Shown one piece after another: positions 1-9,660 of a DNA stretch of 64,000 nt. The stretch lies in the NCBI GenBank assembly GCA_025201375.1, contig JAIWZP010000001.1, positions 854,501 through 918,500 on the forward strand, written 5' to 3'. The stretch is from Gongronella butleri (taxonomy: Eukaryota > Mucoromycota > Mucoromycetes > Mucorales > Cunninghamellaceae). The notes under the pieces were generated by a model that did no database searches, was not told the origin of the DNA, and saw only the letters and a program-made list of their open reading frames with translations. The first letter of the stretch is position 1; every line of letters starts with the position of its first letter. A program made the translations under genes and the position numbers.

Positions 1-879
1 TCAAGCCTATCGTTTTGCGCCAAGGCGTTTCGAGGCTTTGCAGTCCTGGTTTGCCGATTTTTTATAAAAAATTTTATCATAACACGTTTTATTCACTCTT
101 GTGTATCAATTATGCATTTTACTCGCATGAAACCGCGTGCATGACTATTTTTCTGTCGCATTTTGTTCAGAAGTATATAGAAAAATGCGAAAAAGGCAGA
201 CTAACTTGGCAAAGCGCGTCAAATTTATTCATTTTCTATTTTTGCATTAGGTGGTATCATTTTCATTGCCATTTCCATTACATGGTTTGCATAGCATGGC
301 AAGGCGGAGCAAGAGACCAACAAAGAAATATTTTAGGCGCTACGCATGCTGTATGTTTCGTGAAAAACAAACACATCCGGGCGAAAAAGAAAAAAACCAA
401 TAGCATACTACAAGACGAGAGGAAAGGGGGAATCTACGAGCAGTGCAGGCGTGCCTCATCTTGAATTAGGCACGCTGGACACCATATCAAGTATACGGAC
501 GCGGTGCAAGACGCGTTTAAAAACAATATGACGGAGATCAAAGTGGTTGCCGCAGTTTTTTTTTTTTTGATGGCACTCAATTGATCGCTCAGCAAGATCA
601 AAGGTTAAAAAACGACGCATCTTTTCTTGCATTGTGAATCAATAAATGCTTCTCTGAGCACGCTGCAGCTCTGAAAATGACAAAAACAGGCTTGCGCCGA
701 CATTGTCGTTGCGCCGCGGCCTCGATATCAGATGCAATCCCCCGAAAAAAAAAAGGTGGAGGCAAACACCGGTCCCTTTTGCTCCACACAGGCTTCATTC
801 TGGTCAACATGTTTTACTAGCACTTTTAAAGGTGAAATGCGCTGAAAAGGCTGCACGTGGTGGTGCCGCCAGAGATGCA
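1..879. other. Upstream region, no supported gene
   Basis: Only AT-rich sequence with short open frames of no recognisable character. The longest frame, at 15-464, has composition typical of non-coding AT-rich DNA. It may contain the promoter or an upstream exon of the gene starting at 880. Confidence 0.5.
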
Positions 880-2079
880 ATGCATAAGGATGGCCTGGTT
901 TTGTGCCTGTTTATAGGGGGCGTCAGGAAAGTTCAATTCCCGATTGAAAAGGATGCCAGCTCAGACGGATTGGACTTTTTTCGCGTTTCATTCTCAAATG
1001 TGAATTTGTCGCTTGCCATGGACGAGGAAGAACGCAAAAAGTTTGATCATTTGCTCATGTGGCTAAGCATGGAAAAGTATACAAGGTAAGAAAAAGGGCA
1101 AGGAAGCTCGGAAAGGGTGGTGTTTGACTTTTTTTCGCCATTTTAGCGACGAAGCGCTGTTTTTCAAAGCAGACACGCCCGAGAACGCACCAAAGTTCCC
1201 GGAGCGACGGCGGCGGCTACTCAAAGCGCGACACGCGCGGGTGATGGAGCGACTGGTGCGCTACCATGCGAGTGAGCTGCAGGCGCTGCACAAGCGGATA
1301 GGGCAATCCATCGACCTGGCGCTGTGGCCCGACGAAAATGAGCCATTACACCAGCTTGTGAGTGGCAAGGCGTTCCTGGATGCGAATTATGACGTAATCC
1401 GCTGCATCATGGCTGGAATTCCACTCTCCCCTAAGCTCAATGGCCAAGATCCCGTCGAAAACAAGATGCGAGAAGCCAAGGCGGCTGAAAAAAAGCAAGA
1501 CAAGCTCAGACGGTTGCAATACAAGGCCATCATCGAGGCAAGGATCCATCGGGAAAGAGCAATAGAGGGTACCAATCTCACTTTTTTTTTTTTTGTTTTT
1601 CTGGTTTTTTTCCCCAGGAAAAAGCACAAGCGGCGTTCGATTCTTTGTTTCTCAAGCAGCGAGAGCAGCGCACGATTTTGCGCCTTTATCAGGCTGAAGA
1701 GCTCGCGAGTGCGGCGGTGTCACGATCCAAAAATATAACCACGCCCGTGCCTCGCGCGCCGCAGATTGATTTTCGCGCATCATCACACGTTTCTCGCCCA
1801 CCCATAGCCGCCGGTGCCCCTTCCGTGCTTCCAACACCAGCCACATACAGCACCACACCACTTGCCAGTCGTCCGCCGACGAATTCTGCACCTATGACTA
1901 GCAATTCCATCTCGTCCCATTACGCAACATACCCGGCCCACACCAGCCAACCTGACACAATGCCATTTTACCGCCCCGTCCATCACACCGACGTCTCACG
2001 CGACCCGCGCCGCCAACATCAGCAGCAGAAACCGGCGAATGTGCCTGTTTTTTCTGCCAAAGCAGCCCCCACTGAATAA
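880..2079 (+). CDS. Hypothetical protein, three exons, about 360 aa
   Basis: Exons are read as 880-1085, 1147-1568 and about 1625-2079. The first intron is clean (GTAAG donor, TTTTAG acceptor) and keeps phase. The second begins GTACC; only the acceptor at 1624 keeps frame, because one at 1617 would shift it. Residues 1-70 hold a hydrophobic stretch and an acidic EEER segment. Residues 75-220 are a charged, probably helical Arg/Lys/Glu-rich region. The last 130 residues are Pro/Ser/Thr/Gln-rich and look disordered. I recognise no domain family. The ATG at 880 is the first that fits; an earlier exon is possible. The gene converges with the F-box gene, about 235 bases away. Confidence 0.55.
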
Positions 2080-2195
2080 AAAAACATGGATTGGCTTCCT
2101 CCGGTATCTTTTTTTTTTTTTTACGCGCTGCGGTCGTGAACAGAATCCGTCTCATTCAGAGGATGCGTTCAATGAAATACACGAAGAGATGAACA

Positions 2196-2236
2196 TGTAA
2201 AAAAATAAAAAATAAAAAATAAAAATAAAAAATAGT
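2196..2236. repeat. A-rich (AAAAAATA)n tract between convergent genes
   Basis: Short tandem A-rich units with interspersed T lie between the convergent stops at 2079 and 2315. They resemble polyadenylation signals (AATAAA) and could serve 3' ends on the + strand. Confidence 0.5.
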
Positions 2237-2314
2237 GTGCAAAGATGAAAAAAGACGAGACGAGATACATTCCTTGATTTTTATTCAATCAGATTGATGA
2301 CCAAGAGGCAATGG

Positions 2315-4330
2315 CTACGAAAATGGCCAATTCGTCGATTCCAGGTGATGGTCAATGCGGATTCCTTGTCCCTCGACACTAAAACTTTGAAGGTACGGGC
2401 AGGAGATGACAGTGATGAAGTTGTCTTCCAAGAGACGGCAAGCTTCCTCGTAGAAGGAGGGATTGCTCGAGGCTCGTCGATCACGATGAGGATCAAGCCA
2501 TTCTTGGAAGTGGGCCGCCGCGTACGAAAACAAATGCCCCACATCGTCCGACGAGAGCTCGTAGCAGTTCCCAATGCGGCTGTTGGTTCGTCCTGAGATC
2601 CAGACGCGCGTTGCAGGACCGCATGCAAGCTTTTTGCTCTGTAACACAAAAATTACGCGGATAGCGGCGCCTTGGCTGCTGAATTTCAGGTGTAAAATGC
2701 TCTCTGGAAGCGACCACCATCCAAAATTCGCGATGTCGAACCATTGCTGGGCCTCATGCAAGGGCGTCAAAATTGGCACCCATGGATTGTCCAAATTCAT
2801 TGTGCCGAGGGGACCATGATTACAAAAGCACTTGTCCAGTGTCAAATGGCGGGGCAAGAGGCATGTGCGCAACAGCTCGTCAAATGTTCTGGGGCCGACC
2901 ACATCACACTCGCTCATTTTCAGGTGGTTGAGATGAATGGGCGCGGTTTGCGTGCTCAGACCGAGATGCTCCAAACAAAGATCACGCGCGGACAAGACCA
3001 TGAGCGACGTGAGCGACGACAGCAATGGCAGAGCAGGAATTAGATGCGGCCAGAGAATTTGCCGTCGAGTATTATCGTGCACTACGAGCGCAGCAGCTTG
3101 GCCGGAGGAATAATCAAAGACCAGAGTATGGACCGTACCAATTGGAAGAAACTCAAAAAGATTGATCATGGCCGAGGAATTCGAGTTTCGTATGTAAATC
3201 TCTTGCAAATGGCTGCTGCTTGTGCTTTTGGTTGTGTCCATGGTGGGCTGCTGTGGAAAGAGAGGCTGCTTCGGACCGTACTTGACGCCGTCGGCAACGT
3301 AGAGCACGCGAGGAAAGCCAATGTGTGCCCAAAATGGGCGTGTCGCGTCATAGGGTGCGGTGCTGCGGTCGACGTTTTGCAGTGGCAGCGCGCGTCTCTC
3401 GTTGTGATTTGGATGCTTGATGATCAGCTTGTCCAGGCATGGGGCAATGTAGAAGAAGAAGAATAACAGGCGCGCTAAATTGATGACCCCAGGGCGATTT
3501 CCGCGTTGGCAGGTGTATGAGAGCTCCTGGATATGTCGATTTTGCTGTAAATTGGCGAGACCCTCCGCCGCAAAGCGCTCGAGGGGCTGATCATTGAGAT
3601 TTGACTTTTTGCTTAGCTCAACATGCAAGATCACCAATTGCGGCAGTTGCTGAAGGAAATTCAGAATGGCGCGCAGGTCAAAATGGCCAGCCAGGTGAAG
3701 GACAGTGAGATTTGACGAGAATGCAGACGGGCTTGGGTAAAAAAGCATGATTTCGGGCAAGAAAAGCTGCAAATGGCGCAGTTTTGAGAGACAGAAAACG
3801 TGCCGAAGAACGCCCCATTTCACGCGATGCAGGGTCGTGGTGGCCATCTGTTGACGAAAAACAAGACTCAGCGTGTGCACGCTCGACAATAGCGGCTCAA
3901 GTTGACCAAGCGTTTGGATGCCGCCGTCATCGTAAATCCAATCAATATACCGGTAATCAAAATTGAGCGTTTGGGTGCCCTCGTCGTCATCCTCAATCGA
4001 ATCAAAGTCATGCGTTTGGATGCTGCTTTCATCATCGTCATCAACAACATCATCAGCAATGTAATCAATAATGTCACGCGTAAAAAACCACGCAAAAGGG
4101 CCCAGCTTCAGGTGTCGAATTGGCAAAGTCGTGGCACATGAGCCTGTGGTGGAAAGATCTTGAAGTTTCTGCAGCTGTTGCCGATTGTCGATAAGCACCT
4201 TGGTTTTGCTAAAATACAAATCGGAGGCCACGTCTCGAATCGATCGGCTAATCAAGCGCATCTTGAGCAGCTCGGCCGTTGGCACAACGTCAAACACAAG
4301 GTACAGGAGCTCAGATGGCAGGCGGTCCAT
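2315..4330 (-). CDS. F-box protein with leucine-rich C-terminal region
   Basis: A single uninterrupted frame of 671 aa. The chosen start at 4330 places MDRLPSELL at the N-terminus. Residues 2-42 match the F-box pattern LPxELLxxVF...LLKMRLISRSIRD, which binds Skp1 in SCF ubiquitin ligases. An acidic Asp/Glu stretch follows at about residues 85-130. The remainder has irregular leucine-rich segments typical of fungal F-box/LRR-like proteins. The substrate is not predictable. The frame extends 27 codons upstream of this ATG, but that part is a Phe/Ser-rich translation of a T-rich leader. F-box identity is inferred from the motif; the C-terminal fold is less certain. Confidence 0.75.
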   Translation of the reverse strand: MDRLPSELLYLVFDVVPTAELLKMRLISRSIRDVASDLYFSKTKVLIDNRQQLQKLQDLSTTGSCATTLPIRHLKLGPFAWFFTRDIIDYIADDVVDDDDESSIQTHDFDSIEDDDEGTQTLNFDYRYIDWIYDDGGIQTLGQLEPLLSSVHTLSLVFRQQMATTTLHRVKWGVLRHVFCLSKLRHLQLFLPEIMLFYPSPSAFSSNLTVLHLAGHFDLRAILNFLQQLPQLVILHVELSKKSNLNDQPLERFAAEGLANLQQNRHIQELSYTCQRGNRPGVINLARLLFFFFYIAPCLDKLIIKHPNHNERRALPLQNVDRSTAPYDATRPFWAHIGFPRVLYVADGVKYGPKQPLFPQQPTMDTTKSTSSSHLQEIYIRNSNSSAMINLFEFLPIGTVHTLVFDYSSGQAAALVVHDNTRRQILWPHLIPALPLLSSLTSLMVLSARDLCLEHLGLSTQTAPIHLNHLKMSECDVVGPRTFDELLRTCLLPRHLTLDKCFCNHGPLGTMNLDNPWVPILTPLHEAQQWFDIANFGWWSLPESILHLKFSSQGAAIRVIFVLQSKKLACGPATRVWISGRTNSRIGNCYELSSDDVGHLFSYAAAHFQEWLDPHRDRRASSNPSFYEEACRLLEDNFITVISCPYLQSFSVEGQGIRIDHHLESTNWPFS

Positions 4331-5060
4331 GATGGATATGATACAACAGTATCCGACAAAGAAATATGAAAAAGAAAAGGACCGCACGCCAGAAAAAAAA
4401 GAGAAAAACACAAAAAAAAGAGGAAGAAAAAATGGACATTGATTTTGATCAGTCCCTTTTTTTGTCCTTCATGCAACATGCAAGTCAAACCAGCAGTGCC
4501 GACCAACCCCCTGGAAATCGCTAGAAAATCCCAATTTATTAAAATCAACACTGCTCGCTACAGTTTCACGTGTCCGCCAGGCCATGAAATTACTACAGTA
4601 TAGACATTTGTGTGTTTTAATCATTTTTTCGAAAACAAAGGAAAAGCCGGGGGTTGCTCTGGCCGTTGACGAGAAAAAAATCGATATTTTTCTAGAAATT
4701 CACAATTTCAACCCTGGTGCACTACTGTAAATTGTTATTCGATCATGCATGCTGAAAACTTGCAAATTTATAAAAGAGACGTGCACGAGGATCATTATAT
4801 TTTAGCAGCGCGACAAAGCCGATGAGCAACTTTTACTGTATCCACTCGGGACGCCAGATTTAATGTTTCAACTCCAATTATTACAGTATTTTCTCGAGAA
4901 GGAACGCACGAATAACTCACGGCAGGCTTGCAGTGAAAAAAGATCTAGAATTTGATTCTCTGTCAAATGAGACCACTTTCACTGACGTGCGACCAACACT
5001 GGTCGAGAAATTAAAGTTTCTAAATAATATGACTTTGTTAGCTTTTTATTCTCGATCCGT
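4331..5060. other. Gene-free spacer with dispersed TACAGTA/TACTGTA heptamers
   Basis: AT-rich, no credible open frame. Heptamers occur near 4593, 4723, 4834 and 4883. These are the first members of the footprint-like motif described in the findings. Confidence 0.5.
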
Positions 5061-5061
5061 C

Positions 5062-5104
5062 AAGTCAACCCCCGATTTTTATTGCAAATTTGCTTATATT
5101 ATTA
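5062..5104 (+). repeat. Short fragment of R1 repeat (left-arm sequence)
   Basis: The segment CCCCCGATTTTTATTGCAAA matches the R1 left arm near 33360 and 57735. It carries the uninterrupted TTTTTATTGC form, so it is useful as the unmodified allele when comparing footprints. It ends where the LINE relic begins. Confidence 0.55.
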
Positions 5105-5865
5105 GAAAGAGGGGATCTCCTCTTTGGCACCGACGTCACCCTTTTTTCCATCAACGGTTTCCAGGCAGAGCCATTCCGCCAGGCACAGGGCCTCCGGCCC
5201 CTCCGCCGCCAGGGCGATCCCCTGCCACTGCTCTTGTTCAATCTCATGATGATTGAACCATTGATCCGCAGCATCATCAAGGAACCGGCCATCAGAGGGA
5301 TAGCACCTTTTGGGGGTAGCCATCATGCAAGCACGAGTGCCAATGCACGCCCCACGTATCGCGTCAAGAAGATCATGGCCTACGCGGATGATCTTGCCAT
5401 TATGCTCCAGAAACCAGCGGACTGGGACGTGATACAGTAATGGAGATCTACGACAAATACGCCCTCGCTTCCAGCGCGCGCCTCAACGTCCACACGAGAT
5501 CATTACTACTACGGTATATCCTTGCTTGAGTGGCAACCCGCACCTCCTGGCATGGTGACAGGTGAGACAACACGCCACAACAGGTGCTCAATGGCACGAC
5601 AAATTGACCACAAACGCAGCAAAATATCTCGGATTCCCTCTATACTGTCGACGCCCGCGCAATTGAAGAATACTGTACCTTTTTGGCTGATCTGACACGC
5701 AAGCACGGTGGAAATACAATAATGCCAGAGACGCAAACGACGGAATCTGTCCATCCGAGGTTCCAGTTTGGTCACCAATTCATTGATTCTATCCAAGATT
5801 TGGCATGTTGTCCGTGTCACGACACCCGTCCCACTCACTTGCTGCACGGTGGTGTTTGCGCATAA
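5105..5865 (+). pseudogene. Degenerate LINE (non-LTR) reverse transcriptase, palm to thumb region
   Basis: Frame 5090-5440 shows LINE reverse-transcriptase hallmarks in order: NGFQAEPFRQ..GLR, RQGDPL..LLFNLM, then the catalytic AYADD box followed by LAIML. After the stop at 5438 the reading continues in another frame as MEIYDKYALASSARLNV. It then shows KYLGFPLY near 5620 and NSLILSKIWHVVRV near 5775, all typical of the LINE region after the RT. At least four frame changes and several stops are needed to read it, so it is a dead copy. The 5' part (endonuclease, ORF1) is missing. Only removal of CAGTA at 5435 is needed to repair the first break. Confidence 0.8.
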
Positions 5866-7060
5866 ATTCATTTTCTATTTCTTTTTGTGTCATTTTTTTC
5901 TGCTTGTTACACGAAGTGAGGTCGACAGCCATGGGCTCGGGTGCATTTTTGGCGTCGCCAATGGCACTGTTGTTAGTGACACCATTTAGTTGGTCGATCT
6001 GCACTTGTTGGGCTATACGTGCGGTATATTCCGCGCGAGTGCGTCTTTGTTCCAAAAATTCACGATAGCGGTGACCAGGCGCCCAGGGACGTTGGCAGTG
6101 GCGGCAAGGAGGGTTGCCAGAGCCTGAGGGACCAGTGACATATGATAGGGACGTTCTTGTTGACGATTATTTCCAGGCGCTGGGTCACGATCTGAACGCG
6201 AGTGGAAGCGATTTTCGCGAGGAGATGCGGCGTGATTTCGGCCAAAGTTGTTGTTGTTGTTACGGACATCGTCACGCATAGACAAGCGTGTGTTGATGGG
6301 GCGATGGTCACGGTTGCGATTGCCACGATGGCGAGTTTCATAGTGAGCGGATCGCGCAGAGCGAGAAGAATGCGTCGCGTGGTTGCTGTTGTTGCCATGG
6401 TTGCTCTGATGGGTGCGTTGATGCAAGTCCCATTTCTCACTGAAGAGTCTGGGCGCGCGGTCCATGATGAAGGCCACAGTCAGGGCTTCTTCACGGCGGT
6501 TGCTGGGCGGAATGGCGTGGACAGTGCGCACCTGGGCAGTGAGTCGATCGAAACAAAAGTCGAGCTTTTCCAAAAGCATGGCGCCAAAAGCAATCGAATC
6601 TTGCACAACACCTGCGGAACGCAAAGTGGTGGTAGCGGGCAGATCAATGAAGTCCAGCAGATTATCAGTTTTTTTGCAACGCATAGAGTGGAGCTCCGCC
6701 AGGTAGTGTGCGGCGGCCAAATGGTCACCCTTGAACTTTTCCATAATGATGGTACGCGCTTTTTTGGCCCAATTGCAATGGCATTTCATCAAATCGGCCA
6801 TGAATGAACCATTCTGTCTTGAGCGTGCGTGGAGTGTTGGACAGACATAACAACCATGCATTGCTTCCATTTTACTGTATGTCGAGCTCGATGTTGTGCT
6901 GATATGCGACGAGGAGTTCGAACAAGTTGATAAACTTGTCCACCGCCGTGAACAGAGGTTTGTTGATCAAGGCATCTTCGCCACCCACGAATTGGAGGCT
7001 TGGTAAGTTCTTTGGGAGACGGATGGCTGGCTACAGTAAACAAGGTTCGAGCACGTGCAC
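5789..7060 (-). pseudogene. Inverted gag-like (LINE ORF1-type) relic
   Basis: On the minus strand, 6870-6013 is open for 285 codons, including KCHCNWAKKARTIIMEKFKG and a His/Asn/Arg-rich tail with poly-Asn. A second frame (6055-5789, EQRRTRAEYTARIAQQVQ) overlaps and probably continues it after a frameshift. A third frame upstream (about 7010-6875) encodes a helical segment ending in a stop at a TACAGTA motif. The arrangement resembles a retroelement gag or ORF1 coat protein. No CCHC knuckle is visible. It interrupts the plus-strand LINE in opposite orientation. Retroelement identity is inferred from context and composition. Confidence 0.45.
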
Positions 7061-7199
7061 GCTCATCAATAATAATACTGTACTACACAAGGTCACGCCA
7101 CGACTCATTCGACACACGCAGCACCCACGCTTCCAAGTTCCAACCCGACACAATGATTGATCCAGCCACCACCACCACCATAATACCTCATGCGCCTCG

Positions 7200-7640
7200 A
7201 CTGCGACCGACGTGACTACTGGAGACGGATCTGGAAACATTGAGACATCGCACACAAAACGTGTACAATCTGCAGGTGGCGCCTACTCGCTCACCGACGA
7301 CGAGTGCCTACCCACTGCAGCCCACATGTTCAAGCGCCAACACCGAGATTTCCCGAGAATCCCGACGCCCATGTGCCAATTTTGCCACAGCACCACCATC
7401 GAAAATGACATTCATCTCATCTTTGCATGCCCACCAAAACACGCGATCTGGACCCAGCAACAAGTGGACCACAAGGTACAGCAGCAGCTCCTCGATTCCG
7501 ACATCAAGTTTTGGCTCCGTCGACCCTCTCGGTGCCCGGCCAATTTCCTCCCCCTCTTCAATGCCTCCATCCTTGCTGCCTGGAAACACCACTTTGAACA
7601 AGTTGGCCCACCCATCGACGCCTCACGCAAAAGAAGCTGA
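7200..7640 (+). pseudogene. LINE C-terminal zinc-binding region (zf-RVT-like)
   Basis: The frame 7212-7640 contains YSLTDDECLPTAAHMFKR and then MCQFCHSTTIENDIHLIFACP, the Cys-x2-Cys...His-x4-Cys arrangement found near the C-terminus of many LINE ORF2 proteins. It ends IDASRKRS followed by a stop at 7638. It lies on the same strand as the RT relic at 5105-5865 and is probably the 3' end of the same or a related element. The connecting 300-400 residues expected in a full LINE are missing and replaced by the inverted gag-like piece. Confidence 0.65.
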
Positions 7641-8500
7641 TCACCTCAGCCCCCCAGTCATCACTTGATTGTTATTTTTTAATTCTCTTTGCTCCTCCTC
7701 CTCCATCCCCCATCCCAGCAGCAGCCTGTAAAATTGGTGGGTGGAGAAATGTGACAAGAAAACAAAAGACAAGAAATACAATCGCAAACAGATACGGTTT
7801 ATTGAAATGTAAAACGATTCTCTATTTATACAAAACGTGAAAGGACAATGGTATCAGATCGTGAGATGCGGAGGAGAAACAACGCTGTAAGAGAGAGCTG
7901 TCGAGACTCTCCGTGTCTGAAGCAAAACATATTATTTATCGCTTTGCATCAATTGTGAAAAGACCTCGGATCGGTATCAAGGGCGTTTGTTTCAATCCAT
8001 TGAATGCCATCGACATGCATATACATGGGGCTGATCAGGGCATGGCTATTGAGCCGGTGAAACCAGCGCCTGCGGCGCGCGACTCTTTTTTTTTTTATAT
8101 TCTATTTTTGCCATGCTTGGCCCGAGCTCGTGGCTGGTCATGGCCAAGCCACGACTCTGCATGTCTGGATCATTTGTATTAAGGGCATTGATGGATGCAT
8201 CACGTAATGAGCGCGTACAATTCAATGTGAGAGCATAAAGGATGATAAAGGTGCGCATTCCTTATTTCGGGCATCATGATTACAATGCGATGCGGATGAC
8301 GGCCCGACAGCGGCCTGAGCGAGAGCGGGGAATCAAACCCCAGATTAGGAAGGAGCGTCGGAGCGACGTGTGCGGCAATTGCCTATATTTACAGCACTGG
8401 TAAAAATACCAAGTACGCGCCATCATTGCGCGTCTAAACAACTTGATCGCTTATGCTCTGAGGACGGCAAATACAACACAGCCCACCAGTGAACAAAAAT
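7641..8500. other. Gene-free region after LINE relic
   Basis: No credible coding frame. Short frames at 7913-8182 are AT-rich noise. A segment near 8290-8395 resembles a tRNA T-arm on the minus strand (GGGG-TTTGATT-CCCC), but no acceptor or anticodon stem could be paired. Confidence 0.4.
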
Positions 8501-8539
8501 AAATTGCTATTTTGGGAAGGAGATAAACATGAATCGGCG

Positions 8540-9165
8540 AAAAAAAATCTTGACCAAAGTAGGCACTTTTTTTTCAGTCGATCGGCGTTCATGCGTCACT
8601 CTTTGGGCACTTTTCTCGGTTTGAGGCCGACCTGCCATCTCGTGTGCCAATAGCAAATTGCCAGAGTTACCTGTTTGGGATGCATTGATCACTCGGAGTT
8701 CAAAATTTCCCAAATTAGACATTTCTGAGATTGAAATCTGTGACCCCTGAGTGACCCCTGAATTTTTCAAAAGTGGTCGTAGTGCTTTGGGGATTTAAGC
8801 TTTTTTGTTGGAAATTTTGCGCTGATTTCGATGCGGCTATTTTTGAGCGGGGTCGACCATGCAGATAGCGAGATGAATGCAAAAGAGGGAAAATAGAAGG
8901 TTTTAGAATTTGCAGGCTCAATAAAAATCGGACGGGCCAGCAGTCGCGAGCACTGGGCTGTACCGTACTGTAGTTCGTGCCGTGACGCAATTTTCATCGG
9001 CGGGCAGCGCAGGTAGGCTGTAAAAAAATTTCTGGAGGCACAAGAAGCCGTCAAAGTCTCGAAAACAGGCCTTTTCGTTTTCCAAAGGCCAGCGTGAGTG
9101 CTTTTTTGTGCAGTGTAGCGCGACACGCCGACACCGCAGGTATTGAAATGATAGCACGCATCAGA
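8540..9165 (+). repeat. R1 interspersed repeat, copy 1 (right arm)
   Basis: About 625 bases shared with copies at 33600-34260, 61320-61676 and 63628-63925. Anchors include GTTACCTGTTTGGGATGCAT, GACCCCTGAGTGACCCCTGA, GAGCGGGGTCGACCAT and TTTCTGGAGGCACA. All copies lie in the same orientation. No long frame is conserved among copies, so it is either a non-autonomous element or an LTR/UTR fragment. A TACTGTA near 8965 is absent at the matching place of copy 2. Confidence 0.8.
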
Positions 9166-9660
9166 TTCTGTCTATATATAGTACTACAGTATACCGGTCG
9201 ATCAATAAAATGCAAGGACAAAACACATTACTGTACGTATTTGCAGTGTAAAACTGTAAATCTGTAAAATGTTCTTATTTCGCATGATTAGCAATTTTCA
9301 TGGTCTTAAACGTCCGTACCGGCCTGGCAAAAGGTGCCACATGGACGCCAAGATTGAAAGATGTCAACTACTCTTATGATACAGTATTCAATGGTGTTTG
9401 CAATGGAAGTGTTTTTTGTCTATGATACGATATTTTAGTGGGGAAAGCGGCGCAAATCTGCAAAATGCAAAATGTTGAAATCATGTATCATATCATACTG
9501 TAGAGTTGGCATGGTGTCTGCAAGTCATCAAGCATCAAACATTGTGGATAAAAACACACATTTATTGTCATTCAAGGAAGATGGGGGGTAACAGGTGAGA
9601 GAAAAAAAATCAATAATACAAAAAAATCGAAAAAAAGGCGAAAAAAAAAGAAAAATGAGC
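9166..9660. other. Spacer rich in TA-NNN-TA motifs
   Basis: Contains TACAGTA/TACTGTA near 9184, 9230, 9380 and 9497 and TATGATA/TATCATA units beside them. Forms the 3' flank of the Vps10 gene; no open frame of note. Confidence 0.5.

Noticed and set aside
5650..5690. TACTGTA at 5671 as a second frame-repairing footprint in the LINE
   Set aside because: An alternative frame (ARAIEEYCTFLADL) reads through without removing five bases, so the case is ambiguous.
8290..8395. tRNA-like T-arm on the minus strand
   Set aside because: A GGGG-TTTGATT-CCCC stem-loop is present, but no 7-bp acceptor stem, D-arm or anticodon arm can be formed around it. It may be a tRNA-derived SINE remnant.
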